Below are positions 35,722-43,726 of a stretch of DNA of 50,176 bases, in pieces. The first letter of the stretch is position 1. Each line of letters starts with the position of its first letter. The stretch is taken from positions 1 through 50,176 of the forward strand of contig URHG01000016.1 of NCBI GenBank assembly GCA_900547555.1. The letters are read 5' to 3'. This DNA comes from an uncultured Porphyromonadaceae bacterium (GTDB lineage: Bacteria; Bacteroidota; Bacteroidia; Bacteroidales; UBA11471). The notes under the pieces were generated by a model. It did no database searches. It had not been told where the DNA came from and saw only the letters and a program-made list of their open reading frames with translations. The translations under genes and the position numbers were made by a program.

Positions 35722-36357
35722 TTATTTACGACCGAAGTCGGCAGGGACCTCCCCCCACTCGCCGGTTTCCCATTTAACGATCTTGTTGGTATATGTATTT
35801 TCCTGCAACCATTTTTCAGCGCGAGATATAAGGTCGAATATCGGTGCGTTCCGCCCTGTACGGGCCAATTTCGTTTTGCACCGTTTGGCCCGCACCCAAG
35901 CTATGGCATTACGGCTGTCGGAACAAATGGTCATCGTACTGTTGTTTTTCTTCAACAAGGCCAGCGCATGTACCAAAGCCAAAAACTCCCCGACATTATT
36001 GGTGCCGTCGGGATACGGACCTATACGGAACAGTTCCTGCCCCGTACGGACATATACCCCGCGATATTCCATCGGCCCGGGATTACCGAGACACGAGGCA
36101 TCGACAGCGATCGTATCGAGAACCCATTCGGGGCACGCCGTCGCAGCAGAAGAGGGAGACTTCTTGGCAACCGCATTGCGTCCCGCATAATAAGCGGCAT
36201 ACCCTTCCCTGAAAGCAGCAGCTGCCTCTTCTTGCGAAGCAAACCCTTTATATTTGGCACCGGGATAATTCTGCACCTGCAAACGACATTCCGTCCACGA
36301 AGCATAGATTCCGGGCGAAACACCGTCCCACACCACATAATATTTCGATTTGCTCAT
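35722..36357 (-). CDS. RNase H family protein with N-terminal viroplasmin-like domain
   Basis: 211-residue ribonuclease HI-type enzyme that degrades RNA in RNA-DNA hybrids. Residues 1-50 (KYYVVWDGVSPGIYASWTEC, YPGAKYKGFASQEEAAAAF) form the hybrid-binding domain seen in eukaryotic RNase H1. The catalytic domain has the acids in AVDASCLGNPG (D), NNVGEFLAL (E), ICSDSRNA (D) and VPADFGRK (D). A linker of about 30 residues lies between. It starts from a TACATTTG box and is followed by the GT4 gene. Confidence 0.92.
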   Translation of the reverse strand: MSKSKYYVVWDGVSPGIYASWTECRLQVQNYPGAKYKGFASQEEAAAAFREGYAAYYAGRNAVAKKSPSSAATACPEWVLDTIAVDASCLGNPGPMEYRGVYVRTGQELFRIGPYPDGTNNVGEFLALVHALALLKKNNSTMTICSDSRNAIAWVRAKRCKTKLARTGRNAPIFDLISRAEKWLQENTYTNKIVKWETGEWGEVPADFGRK

Positions 36358-36379
36358 ATCTCGAACGCTTTTTCTTGTA

Positions 36380-36427
36380 CAAATGTAATTATATTTATTG
36401 AGTTCTCAGCAAAATAGGCTATTTTTG
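36380..36427. promoter_or_regulatory. Divergent promoters for RNase H and aroK
   Basis: Minus: TACATTTG at 36380-36387, 22 bases before the RNase H ATG. Plus: TTG at 36398-36400, a 19-base spacer, and TATTTTTG at 36420-36427. The plus element shows that the aroK start is the ATG at 36467. Confidence 0.7.
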
Positions 36428-36466
36428 CAGCAGAAAGAAAGAGACACAAGCACATACGAGACATTT

Positions 36467-37006
36467 ATGGAACGTATTTTTCTTATCGGATTCATGGGGT
36501 CGGGAAAAACGACTCTCGGCAAAGCTCTCGCCCGGAAATTAGGAGTCGACTTTATCGATCTCGATCTTTATATCGAAGCCCGATACCACAAAACGGTGCG
36601 CGAAATTTTCTCCGAAAGCGGGGAAGAAAAATTTCGGCAAATCGAAAAAACACTTCTTTACGAAGTCGCCGACTTCGAGAATGTCGTCATTGCAGCCGGA
36701 GGAGGGACTCCTTGCTTTTTTGACAACATCGACTACATGAATGCCCACGGGACTTGTGTCTATCTCAAAGCCTCGAGCGAGGAATTATGCAAAAGACTGG
36801 CCTGCGGGCGGGAATCGAGACCCCTCTTACGCGGAAAAAGCGACGAAGAACTCCGTCTTTTTATCGACCAGACCGTAGCCCGGAGGGAGACGTACTATAC
36901 CCGTGCTGCCTTGCACTTCGACACGGGCTCGCTCACGACACGCAAAGAAATAGACGACACGGTCGTCAGGCTGCAACAATTTCTCCATGATAATCGCATT
37001 GCATGA
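36467..37006 (+). CDS. aroK: Shikimate kinase
   Basis: Phosphorylates shikimate with ATP. The 179-residue P-loop kinase has Walker A GFMGSGKTTLGKALA (residues 8-22), the shikimate-binding D/R segment DFIDLDLYIEARYHKTVREIF and EEKFRQIE, the glycine turn AAGGGTPCF (containing GGG) and an arginine LID near RESRPLLRG. The upstream frame from 36398 lies within the promoter. Monocistronic. Confidence 0.96.
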   Translation: MERIFLIGFMGSGKTTLGKALARKLGVDFIDLDLYIEARYHKTVREIFSESGEEKFRQIEKTLLYEVADFENVVIAAGGGTPCFFDNIDYMNAHGTCVYLKASSEELCKRLACGRESRPLLRGKSDEELRLFIDQTVARRETYYTRAALHFDTGSLTTRKEIDDTVVRLQQFLHDNRIA

Positions 37007-37052
37007 ACAACTGCCGCAAAGCAGGGGAAAAATTCTTTTCCGAGGAAATTAG

Positions 37053-37083
37053 TTGTTTTAATTACATTTTTTTATTTCCTTTG
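37053..37083 (+). promoter_or_regulatory. Candidate promoter of korAB
   Basis: TTG (37053-37055), 20 bases, then TTCCTTTG (37076-37083), one base off TAnnTTTG, in the AT-rich 180-base gap after aroK. Leader of about 100 bases. Confidence 0.45.
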
Positions 37084-37186
37084 CGACTTCAAAAGAAATT
37101 TGTTTGTAAAATATCCATTTTTGCTATCTAATAGCAGCTAAAAAAACAAGAAAGACCTATCACGAATCAAAATAAAACAAGGCATT

Positions 37187-39034
37187 ATGTCAGAACAAAC
37201 ACATGTGAAAGAATTAGAAAATGTGGTAGTCCGTTTTTCGGGCGACTCGGGCGACGGCATGCAATTGGCCGGTAACCTCTTTTCTAACATTTCGGCGGCT
37301 ATCGGCGACGAAATTTCCACTTTCCCCGATTATCCGGCCGAGATACGTGCCCCGCAAGGAACTCTGGGCGGCGTATCGGGATTCCAAGTACACATAGGAA
37401 AAGGTGTATATACCCCCGGAGACAAAGCCGACGTGTTGGTTGCCATGAATCCCGCAGCCCTAAAAACAAACGTAAAATATGTGAAGTCGAACGGTGTCAT
37501 ACTCTTCGATACCGATTCGTTCGAAAAAAGCGACCTCGAAAAAGCGGCATTCAAAACCGACGACCCTTTCAAAGAACTGGGTATCACCCAGCAACTCGTT
37601 CCCGTTGCGATTACCTCTATGGTAAAAAGCTCTCTCGCCGAGACAGGTCTCGACAATAAAGCCATACTACGGTGTAAAAACATGTTCGCCCTCGGCCTCA
37701 TCTGCTGGCTGTTCGAACGTCCTCTCGAACAGGCCGAACACTTGTTGCAAAATAAATTCTCGAAAAAGCCGTCGATTCTCGAAGCGAATATCAAAGTCAT
37801 GACCGACGGCTACCACTACGGCGGAAATATCCACGCCTCGGTAACGACCTATCATATCGAAACGGGAGATGCTCAAAAGGGTATTTATACCGACATCAAT
37901 GGAAACCGGGCTACGGCTTTGGGTCTCATAGCCGCCTCGGAAAAATCGGGACGCCCCCTCTTCCTCGGCAGCTATCCCATTACTCCGGCCAGCGACATTC
38001 TGCATGAACTGGCTAAACGGAAAGACCTCGGGGTAAAAGTAGTACAAGCCGAAGATGAAATTGCCGGCGTATGTACGGCTATCGGCGCCAGCTTCGCCGG
38101 AGACCTTGCCGCCACATCGACCTCGGGTCCCGGACTTGCATTGAAGAGCGAAGCCATCGGTCTTGCCGTCATGGCCGAATTGCCCCTCGTCATTATCGAC
38201 GTACAACGCGGCGGTCCTTCGACAGGACTTCCTACCAAATCGGAACAGACCGACTTGCTGCAAGCTCTTTACGGACGTAACGGAGAATCTCCCGCCGTCG
38301 TATTGGCCGCATCGACTCCCACCAACTGTTTCGATATGGCTTTCCAAGCCGCAAAAATAGCTCTCGAACACATGACTCCGGTCATTCTGCTTACCGATGC
38401 GTTCATTGCCAACGGATCATCGGCATGGAGGATTCCCGATATGAGCGAATACCCCGACATCAAGCCCAATTATGTGAAGCCCGAAATGCTTAACGAAAAT
38501 TGGAAACCGTACAGACGAGATCCCGAAACATTTGTCCGCTATTGGGCGATACCGGGAACCGAAGGTTTTATGCACCGCTTGGGCGGACTCGAAAAGGATA
38601 GTGAAACCAGCGCCATCTCGACCGACCCCAGCAACCACCAACGCATGACCAATCTGCGTCAAGCCAAAATCGATTATATCGCCAACTGCATTCCCGCTCT
38701 CGAAGTGAAGGGGAATCCCGATGCCGACCTGCTCGTCATAGGCTGGGGCGGAACATACGGACATCTTTTCTCGGCAGTCAACGAGTTGAATTGTGAAGGA
38801 AAGAAAGTAGCATTGGCTCATTTCAATTACATCAACCCTCTGCCCGCAAATACCGCCGAAGTACTGAAACGTTACAAAAAAATCGTCGTATGTGAGCAGA
38901 ACAACGGACAATTCGCCACACAACTCTGCGGTAAAATTCCGGGGCTCGTCGTGTCCCGTTTCAATCAGGTACAAGGACAACCTTTCATGGTAAGCGAGTT
39001 GAAAGAGTATTTCATTAAACTTATGGAGGAATAA
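37187..39034 (+). CDS. korA: 2-oxoacid:ferredoxin oxidoreductase, fused gamma-alpha subunit (2-oxoglutarate type)
   Basis: Oxidative decarboxylation of a 2-oxoacid (probably 2-oxoglutarate) to acyl-CoA with reduction of ferredoxin; an oxygen-sensitive enzyme of anaerobic carbon metabolism. The 615 residues join a gamma domain (about 1-190: VVRFSGDSGDGMQLAGNLFS, FPDYPAEIRAPQGTLGGVSGFQVHIG) to the alpha/pyrimidine-binding domain (about 220-610: YPITPASDILHELA, QAEDEIAGVCTAIGASFAG, TSTSGPGLALKSEAIGLA). This fusion is common in Bacteroidota. Substrate preference is inferred. It is followed after three bases by korB. Confidence 0.93.
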   Translation: MSEQTHVKELENVVVRFSGDSGDGMQLAGNLFSNISAAIGDEISTFPDYPAEIRAPQGTLGGVSGFQVHIGKGVYTPGDKADVLVAMNPAALKTNVKYVKSNGVILFDTDSFEKSDLEKAAFKTDDPFKELGITQQLVPVAITSMVKSSLAETGLDNKAILRCKNMFALGLICWLFERPLEQAEHLLQNKFSKKPSILEANIKVMTDGYHYGGNIHASVTTYHIETGDAQKGIYTDINGNRATALGLIAASEKSGRPLFLGSYPITPASDILHELAKRKDLGVKVVQAEDEIAGVCTAIGASFAGDLAATSTSGPGLALKSEAIGLAVMAELPLVIIDVQRGGPSTGLPTKSEQTDLLQALYGRNGESPAVVLAASTPTNCFDMAFQAAKIALEHMTPVILLTDAFIANGSSAWRIPDMSEYPDIKPNYVKPEMLNENWKPYRRDPETFVRYWAIPGTEGFMHRLGGLEKDSETSAISTDPSNHQRMTNLRQAKIDYIANCIPALEVKGNPDADLLVIGWGGTYGHLFSAVNELNCEGKKVALAHFNYINPLPANTAEVLKRYKKIVVCEQNNGQFATQLCGKIPGLVVSRFNQVQGQPFMVSELKEYFIKLMEE

Positions 39035-39037
39035 CCT

Positions 39038-40051
39038 ATGGATAATAAAGTATATACCGCAAAAGACTATAAAAGCGACCAATACGTGCGTTGGTGTCCC
39101 GGTTGCGGCGACCACGCCATCGTAGCCACACTGCAAAAAGCTATGGCCGAGCTGGGTGTTCCCCCGCATGAAATAGCCGTCATTTCGGGGATCGGCTGCT
39201 CTTCCCGTCTTCCCTATTACATGAATACGTACGGGTTCCATACGATTCACGGACGTGCATCGGCCATCGCCACAGGAGTAAAAACTGCCAATCCGGCACT
39301 CACCGTATGGCAGGTAAGCGGCGACGGCGACTGCCTTGCCATCGGCGGAAATCACTTCATTCATATCCTGCGCCGGAATGTCGATGTGAACATTCTGCTA
39401 CTCAACAACAAAATATACGGCCTTACCAAAGGGCAATATTCTCCCACAAGCGATCGCGGAGCCGTTACGAAGTCTTCACCTTACGGTACTGTCGAAGATC
39501 CTTTCATTCCCGCCGAACTCACTTTCGGGGCAAGGGGACATTTCTTCGCCCGTGCCATCGATGTCGACCTCGAAGTATCGAGAGAGTGCATGGTGGCCGC
39601 CGGTCGCCACAAAGGTGCAGCGGTTGTGGAAATTCTGCAAAACTGCGTCATATTCAACGATAAAATCCACAGTTATGTAGCCGACCGCGAATTCCGTGCC
39701 GAACGCACCATACACTTGCGTCAAGGAGAAAAAATGCTCTTCGGTAAAAACATGGATAAAGGACTCGTTCTCGATGGCTATAAACTGAAAGCCGTTACCA
39801 TAGGAGAAAACGGTGTTACTCTCGACAATATTCTGACTCACGACGCAACCACCGCCAACGACATCATGCACCAAATGCTCGCTATGATGGACGGACACGA
39901 ACTTCCGCTGGCCGTCGGAGTAATACGCGATGTCGAAGCTCCGACTTACGACAAAGAAGTGGAAGCGCAGGTAAACGCTGTTCGTTCGAAAAATCCGAAT
40001 AAAACGTTGCGTGATCTTCTGCTCGAAGGTGAAACGTGGGAGGTGAAATAA
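39038..40051 (+). CDS. korB: 2-oxoacid:ferredoxin oxidoreductase, beta subunit
   Basis: Partner of the upstream subunit; binds thiamine diphosphate. The 337-residue protein begins with VRWCPGCGDHAIVA and has the TPP motif SGDGDCLAIGGNHFIHI, then NILLLNNKIYGLTKGQYSPTS. No ferredoxin-like delta subunit gene is adjacent, so electrons probably go to a free ferredoxin. It ends before a clear terminator and repeat block B. Confidence 0.95.
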   Translation: MDNKVYTAKDYKSDQYVRWCPGCGDHAIVATLQKAMAELGVPPHEIAVISGIGCSSRLPYYMNTYGFHTIHGRASAIATGVKTANPALTVWQVSGDGDCLAIGGNHFIHILRRNVDVNILLLNNKIYGLTKGQYSPTSDRGAVTKSSPYGTVEDPFIPAELTFGARGHFFARAIDVDLEVSRECMVAAGRHKGAAVVEILQNCVIFNDKIHSYVADREFRAERTIHLRQGEKMLFGKNMDKGLVLDGYKLKAVTIGENGVTLDNILTHDATTANDIMHQMLAMMDGHELPLAVGVIRDVEAPTYDKEVEAQVNAVRSKNPNKTLRDLLLEGETWEVK

Positions 40052-40078
40052 TAATTCTCCTTTCTTTATAAAAACGAC

Positions 40079-40114
40079 AAATGGGAGGCAAAACAAATTT
40101 TGCCTCCCATTTTT
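40079..40114 (+). terminator. Intrinsic terminator of korAB
   Basis: A perfect 15-bp stem (40079-40093 with 40098-40112) has loop CAAA and runs into T5 (40110-40114). The stem core is GGGAGGC/GCCTCCC. Confidence 0.9.
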
Positions 40115-40248
40115 ATTTGAGCAAGGATCCCTATTGTATCACTCGGATAGATTTGTCTTTTTGAAACACAAAACACCTCTCGGCAAGCGAAAAAGTGTCC
40201 GAAAATTACCCGGAATATCCCCCCACAACCATCAAATAAATTTGCAAA

Positions 40249-40311
40249 AGATCTCTCACATACGTTCGAGATGACAGTAATGTCATTCTGACGACCATAG
40301 GGCGGAAGAAT
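40249..40311 (+). repeat. 63-bp repeat copy 2
   Basis: Matches the reverse complement of 18736-18798 at 57 of 63 positions by eye. The six differences are scattered substitutions with no indel, so both copies descend from one element. Confidence 0.85.
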
Positions 40312-40640
40312 CTCATGCTGGAACAGAGCCGGGGATTCCTACATACGTTCGGAAAGACAAGAGGAGTACTGCCTTTGTAATGCAATGTCATTCTGAAAGG
40401 CTTTGCCTTGAAGAATCCCTCATAAAATAGACCGGGATTCCTCGTCGGCCTACCTGCCTCGCTCGGAATGACAAACGGGCAGCTTTCCAAAACCTCTGTC
40501 ATTCTGAACGGAACGGTAGTGAAGTGAAGAATCTCAACCGATGGAAGACTCGGAGATTCCTCATATTCATTCGGCATGACATTTAACTGTCATGCCGAAT
40601 GGAACGATAGCTAAGTGATAAAAACATGAGATCCCTCAAA
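40249..40640. repeat. Palindromic repeat block B between korB and the M16 peptidase gene
   Basis: No gene lies in the 554 bases 40119-40672. The part 40119-40248 shows nothing notable. From 40249 the block holds several units of the same family as block A: TGTCATTCTGA - variable - GAAGAATC at 40280-40312, 40386-40417 and 40497-40532, and inverse-type units near 40435-40475. A 13-bp perfect hairpin (40569-40581 with 40588-40600) carries GGCATGACA/TGTCATGCC. Both blocks lie between convergent genes. Confidence 0.8.
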
Positions 40641-40672
40641 GACGTTCGGAACAACAGAAAAATCAAAAAAAA

Positions 40673-41896
40673 TCATTCGTAAATGAGGGAAGAAAGCGCC
40701 GATTCATCGAAAATTTCATTTGCCACATCACAAAGTTCGATAGCAGAAACCGCTTCGATACGGGCAAACGTATCTTCGAGCGAGTCGTACTTCCCATAAT
40801 GCAAAAAGGCCTTTCCCATACCCAAAGCCATATTCTCGCTGTTCTCGGTTCCGACAGCGATTTGCCCCATAAACTGTCGTTTGGCCGTCGATAACTGCAA
40901 CCCAGAAAGAGGCATTTGACGCAACCGGCGCAATTCGCGACGCAAAAGAGAAAGACAACGATCCACTTTCGACGGGTCGGTCCCGAAATACACGGCAAAC
41001 ACCCCTGTATCGGTATAGGTCGTAACCGAAGATTCTACCGTATACACATATCCTGTTTTCTCTCGTAAGGCTATATTCAGCCGGCTATTCATACCGGGAC
41101 CGCCCAACAGATTGTTCAACAAAAACAAAGCCGTGCGCCGAGCGTCGAACATATCATAAGCCCGATTCCCGACCAAGACATGCGCCTGATGCGTATCGAG
41201 CGACACACGGCGATCGAACGGCTCGTACTCGTCGGGCGGGTTACGCCGCAAAGCAGTTTTCCCTCCCGAAGCCTCGCCCATGTAACGGGAAAGGACAGAT
41301 ACGACACGCCTGAACGGAAGTTCTCCCCGATAAAAAAACACCATGCCCGACGGCGTATAATGACGGTTCATAAATCGACGGCCATCGCCCGACTTAAATG
41401 ACAGCAACGTATCGCGATCGCCTAAAATATTATGGCCCAAAGCATGACGGCCGAAGAGAAAATTTTCAAACTCATCATAAATCAATTCCGAAGGAGTATC
41501 CCGATATGAATTTATTTCATCGAGAATCACTTCCGCTTCCCGCTCCACTTCGGCCTCGGGAAATTGGGAATGAAGGATAAGGTCGCTCATCAGATCGACC
41601 GCCCGGGAAAAATGTTCGGAAAGAAAAACCGAATAAATCACCGTCTCTTCCTTTGCCGTATAAGCATTCAATTCCCCGCCCACATTCTCCATACGGTTCA
41701 GGATATGCCACGACTTGCGCCGTAACGTTCCCTTAAACAGCAAATGCTCCACAAAGTGAGCCAGCCCCTCTTCTCCCTTCTCCTCGTCGCGCGTACCCGC
41801 ATTCACCGCAAAGCCTGCATAGGAAACCTTAGATGGAACAAACTGGTATATCATGCGCAACCCGTTGGGCAATATATGTGTCGAATAATCGGTCAT
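40673..41896 (-). CDS. M16 family zinc metallopeptidase
   Basis: Insulinase/pitrilysin-type peptidase of 407 residues, cytosolic or membrane-associated. The inverted zinc motif HFVEH is at 47-51 (GEEGLAHFVEHLLFKGT), and the distal glutamate lies in REAEVILDEINSYRD. The C-terminal inactive half domain is also present (LLGGPGMNSRLNIALREKTGYVY), so the gene is a complete active-type M16B subunit. No signal peptide is evident. The frame extends to 41929, but the -7 element sits there. The substrate is unknown; relatives act in peptide turnover. Confidence 0.93.
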   Translation of the reverse strand: MTDYSTHILPNGLRMIYQFVPSKVSYAGFAVNAGTRDEEKGEEGLAHFVEHLLFKGTLRRKSWHILNRMENVGGELNAYTAKEETVIYSVFLSEHFSRAVDLMSDLILHSQFPEAEVEREAEVILDEINSYRDTPSELIYDEFENFLFGRHALGHNILGDRDTLLSFKSGDGRRFMNRHYTPSGMVFFYRGELPFRRVVSVLSRYMGEASGGKTALRRNPPDEYEPFDRRVSLDTHQAHVLVGNRAYDMFDARRTALFLLNNLLGGPGMNSRLNIALREKTGYVYTVESSVTTYTDTGVFAVYFGTDPSKVDRCLSLLRRELRRLRQMPLSGLQLSTAKRQFMGQIAVGTENSENMALGMGKAFLHYGKYDSLEDTFARIEAVSAIELCDVANEIFDESALSSLIYE

Positions 41897-41915
41897 ACAA
41901 GAAATTTTTACCCGA

Positions 41916-41923
41916 CAAAAGTA
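41916..41923 (-). promoter_or_regulatory. -7 element of the M16 peptidase gene
   Basis: TACTTTTG on the minus strand, 19 bases before the ATG at 41896. It excludes the longer start at 41929. Confidence 0.6.
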
Positions 41924-42056
41924 CGACAATAAAACGACGGTCGGAAAAGAAAAACAAAGAGAGGTGCAGAAATTCGGAAAAGAAAAAAAGATTCACAAGA
42001 AAAAATATGTACCTTCGTAAAACAATTCACCTAAACTCAAACCGTTCCGAAAAAAT

Positions 42057-42677
42057 ATGACTTCGCAAAAACAGATGCAGGAGATTCTGCAACAAGAAGC
42101 AAAAGCCATTTTGAATATACCTATCAGCGACCAATACGAAAAAGCCGTATCCCTCATCGTCGCTCACGTACATGAAAAGAAAGGCAAACTCGTAACCAGC
42201 GGCATGGGTAAGGCCGGACAGATTGCCATGAACATAGCCACAACCTTCTGTTCGACCGGTATTCCGGCCGTATTTCTGCACCCCAGCGAGGCCCAACACG
42301 GAGACTTGGGCATATTGCAGGAAAACGACGTCATGCTGGTCATCTCCAACTCGGGCAGAACACGTGAGATTCTCGAACTTCTGACACTGGCCAAACGATT
42401 GAGACCCGAATTGAAATTTATCGTCATCACCGGAAACAACCGCAGCGAACTGGCCCAGAAAGCCGATGTCTGCCTCTATACTGGCGCCCCGACAGAAGTC
42501 TGTCCTTTGGGTCTTACCCCAACGACCTCAACGACGATGATGACCGTCATCGGCGATATTCTCGTCGTAAGCACCATGCAAGAGACGGGATTCGACGCTG
42601 CACAATATGCCTTGCGACATCACGGGGGTTATTTGGGGCAACGCTCCCGGGAACAATCGGAACACGAATCGAAATAA
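42057..42677 (+). CDS. SIS-domain isomerase-like protein (KdsD-like, without CBS domains)
   Basis: Sugar-phosphate isomerase domain of 206 residues, similar to arabinose-5-phosphate isomerase, which feeds Kdo synthesis. The motifs are TSGMGKAGQIAMNIATTF (phosphosugar loop), HPSEAQHGDLGIL, VISNSGRTREILELL and EVCPLGLTPTTSTTMM. Typical KdsD carries two C-terminal CBS domains, which are absent here; the protein ends shortly after the HHGGYLGQR segment. It could instead be a hexulose-phosphate isomerase. The start codon of the PfkB kinase gene is eight bases downstream, so the pair is an operon. A TACCTTCG box (42010-42017) is a possible -7 element. Confidence 0.85.
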   Translation: MTSQKQMQEILQQEAKAILNIPISDQYEKAVSLIVAHVHEKKGKLVTSGMGKAGQIAMNIATTFCSTGIPAVFLHPSEAQHGDLGILQENDVMLVISNSGRTREILELLTLAKRLRPELKFIVITGNNRSELAQKADVCLYTGAPTEVCPLGLTPTTSTTMMTVIGDILVVSTMQETGFDAAQYALRHHGGYLGQRSREQSEHESK

Positions 42678-42684
42678 AATTTTT

Positions 42685-43623
42685 ATGCGTAAAGTTATCG
42701 GCATCGGAGAAACCATTCTCGACATCATCTTCAAAAACGGTCGACCCACACAGGCTGTCGCGGGAGGTTCCACGTTCAACTCCATGATTACGCTGGGACG
42801 ACTTGGTGTCCCGGCTCGATTCATTACCGAAGTAGGAAACGACACGGTAGGAAAGATCATTCTCGATTTCATGCACCAAAACAACTTATCGACCGAGCAT
42901 GTCGATATATTCGAAGACGGAGGTGCCAAATCGCCTATCTCTTTGGCTTTTCTCGATGAGAACAACGATGCCCGATACTCTTTTTATCACCACTTCCCAC
43001 AAAAACGACTCGACTTTTTATGGCCAGTCGTCGAAGCCGACGACCTCGTCATCTTCGGGTCCTATTATGCCGTCGATCCCCTGTTGCGGGAAAAAATACA
43101 GGAATTCATCTCCTACGCCCGAGAACAGAACGCCATCATCTATTACGACATCAACTTCCGCAAGTCGCACGCCCATGAAGCGATGCGTATCATGCCCGCC
43201 TTCATCGAAAATCTCGAATATGCCGATATCGTACGCGGGTCGGCCGAAGACTTTGAAACATTATTAAACGAGACCGATGCCGAAAAACTCTACCGAAACC
43301 GTATCTCATTCGACACACCCAACTTTATCTATACCGACGGGGCAAAAGGTGTAGACATCTTCTGCCGTGCCGGGCATAGCCACATCGATACTCCTCCCAT
43401 AAAAACACTCAGTACGATAGGTGCCGGAGATAATTTTAACGCAGGAATACTCTTCGGCTTGCTACAAAACGATGTTTCCCGCGAACAGCTTTTAGGGTTG
43501 TCTCTCGAAAAATGGACAAAGGTTATAAATCACGGAATATCTTTTGCCTCAGAAGTTTGTCAATCTTATGAGAACTATATTTCACCCGAATTTGCCCTCC
43601 GCTATAAACAAGAGCACTGTTGA
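42685..43623 (+). CDS. PfkB/ribokinase-family sugar kinase
   Basis: 312-residue kinase of the ribokinase superfamily. The N-terminal VIGIGETILDIIFKNGRPTQAVAGGSTFN holds the substrate-binding GG motif, and the C-terminal TIGAGDNFNAGILFGLL holds the anion hole and catalytic aspartate. Fructokinase or adenosine-kinase-like specificity is possible; the sugar cannot be told. Start at 42685 chosen over the longer frame at 42607, which overlaps the SIS gene. It is coupled to the SIS-domain protein, so the two may process the same phosphorylated sugar, perhaps for a surface glycan; this is inference. Confidence 0.92.
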   Translation: MRKVIGIGETILDIIFKNGRPTQAVAGGSTFNSMITLGRLGVPARFITEVGNDTVGKIILDFMHQNNLSTEHVDIFEDGGAKSPISLAFLDENNDARYSFYHHFPQKRLDFLWPVVEADDLVIFGSYYAVDPLLREKIQEFISYAREQNAIIYYDINFRKSHAHEAMRIMPAFIENLEYADIVRGSAEDFETLLNETDAEKLYRNRISFDTPNFIYTDGAKGVDIFCRAGHSHIDTPPIKTLSTIGAGDNFNAGILFGLLQNDVSREQLLGLSLEKWTKVINHGISFASEVCQSYENYISPEFALRYKQEHC

Positions 43624-43695
43624 AGATTTATTTTTTATCCGGTATTAATAATCATTAAAGGAATTAAAGTTTCAATCCACATCTAAATATTTGAC

Positions 43696-43703
43696 TACCT
43701 TTG
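43696..43703 (+). promoter_or_regulatory. -7 element of the phosphatase-like lipoprotein gene
   Basis: TACCTTTG, 23 bases before the ATG at 43727. It sets the start and makes the upstream TTG at 43691 unlikely. Confidence 0.6.
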
Positions 43704-43726
43704 TATTAATACAACTGGAATCACAC

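Noticed and set aside
37187..40051. Pyruvate:ferredoxin oxidoreductase
   Set aside because: The gamma-alpha fusion with a separate beta subunit and no ferredoxin domain fits the 2-oxoglutarate/2-oxoacid (KorAB) type; the pyruvate enzyme of this group is usually one very long chain.
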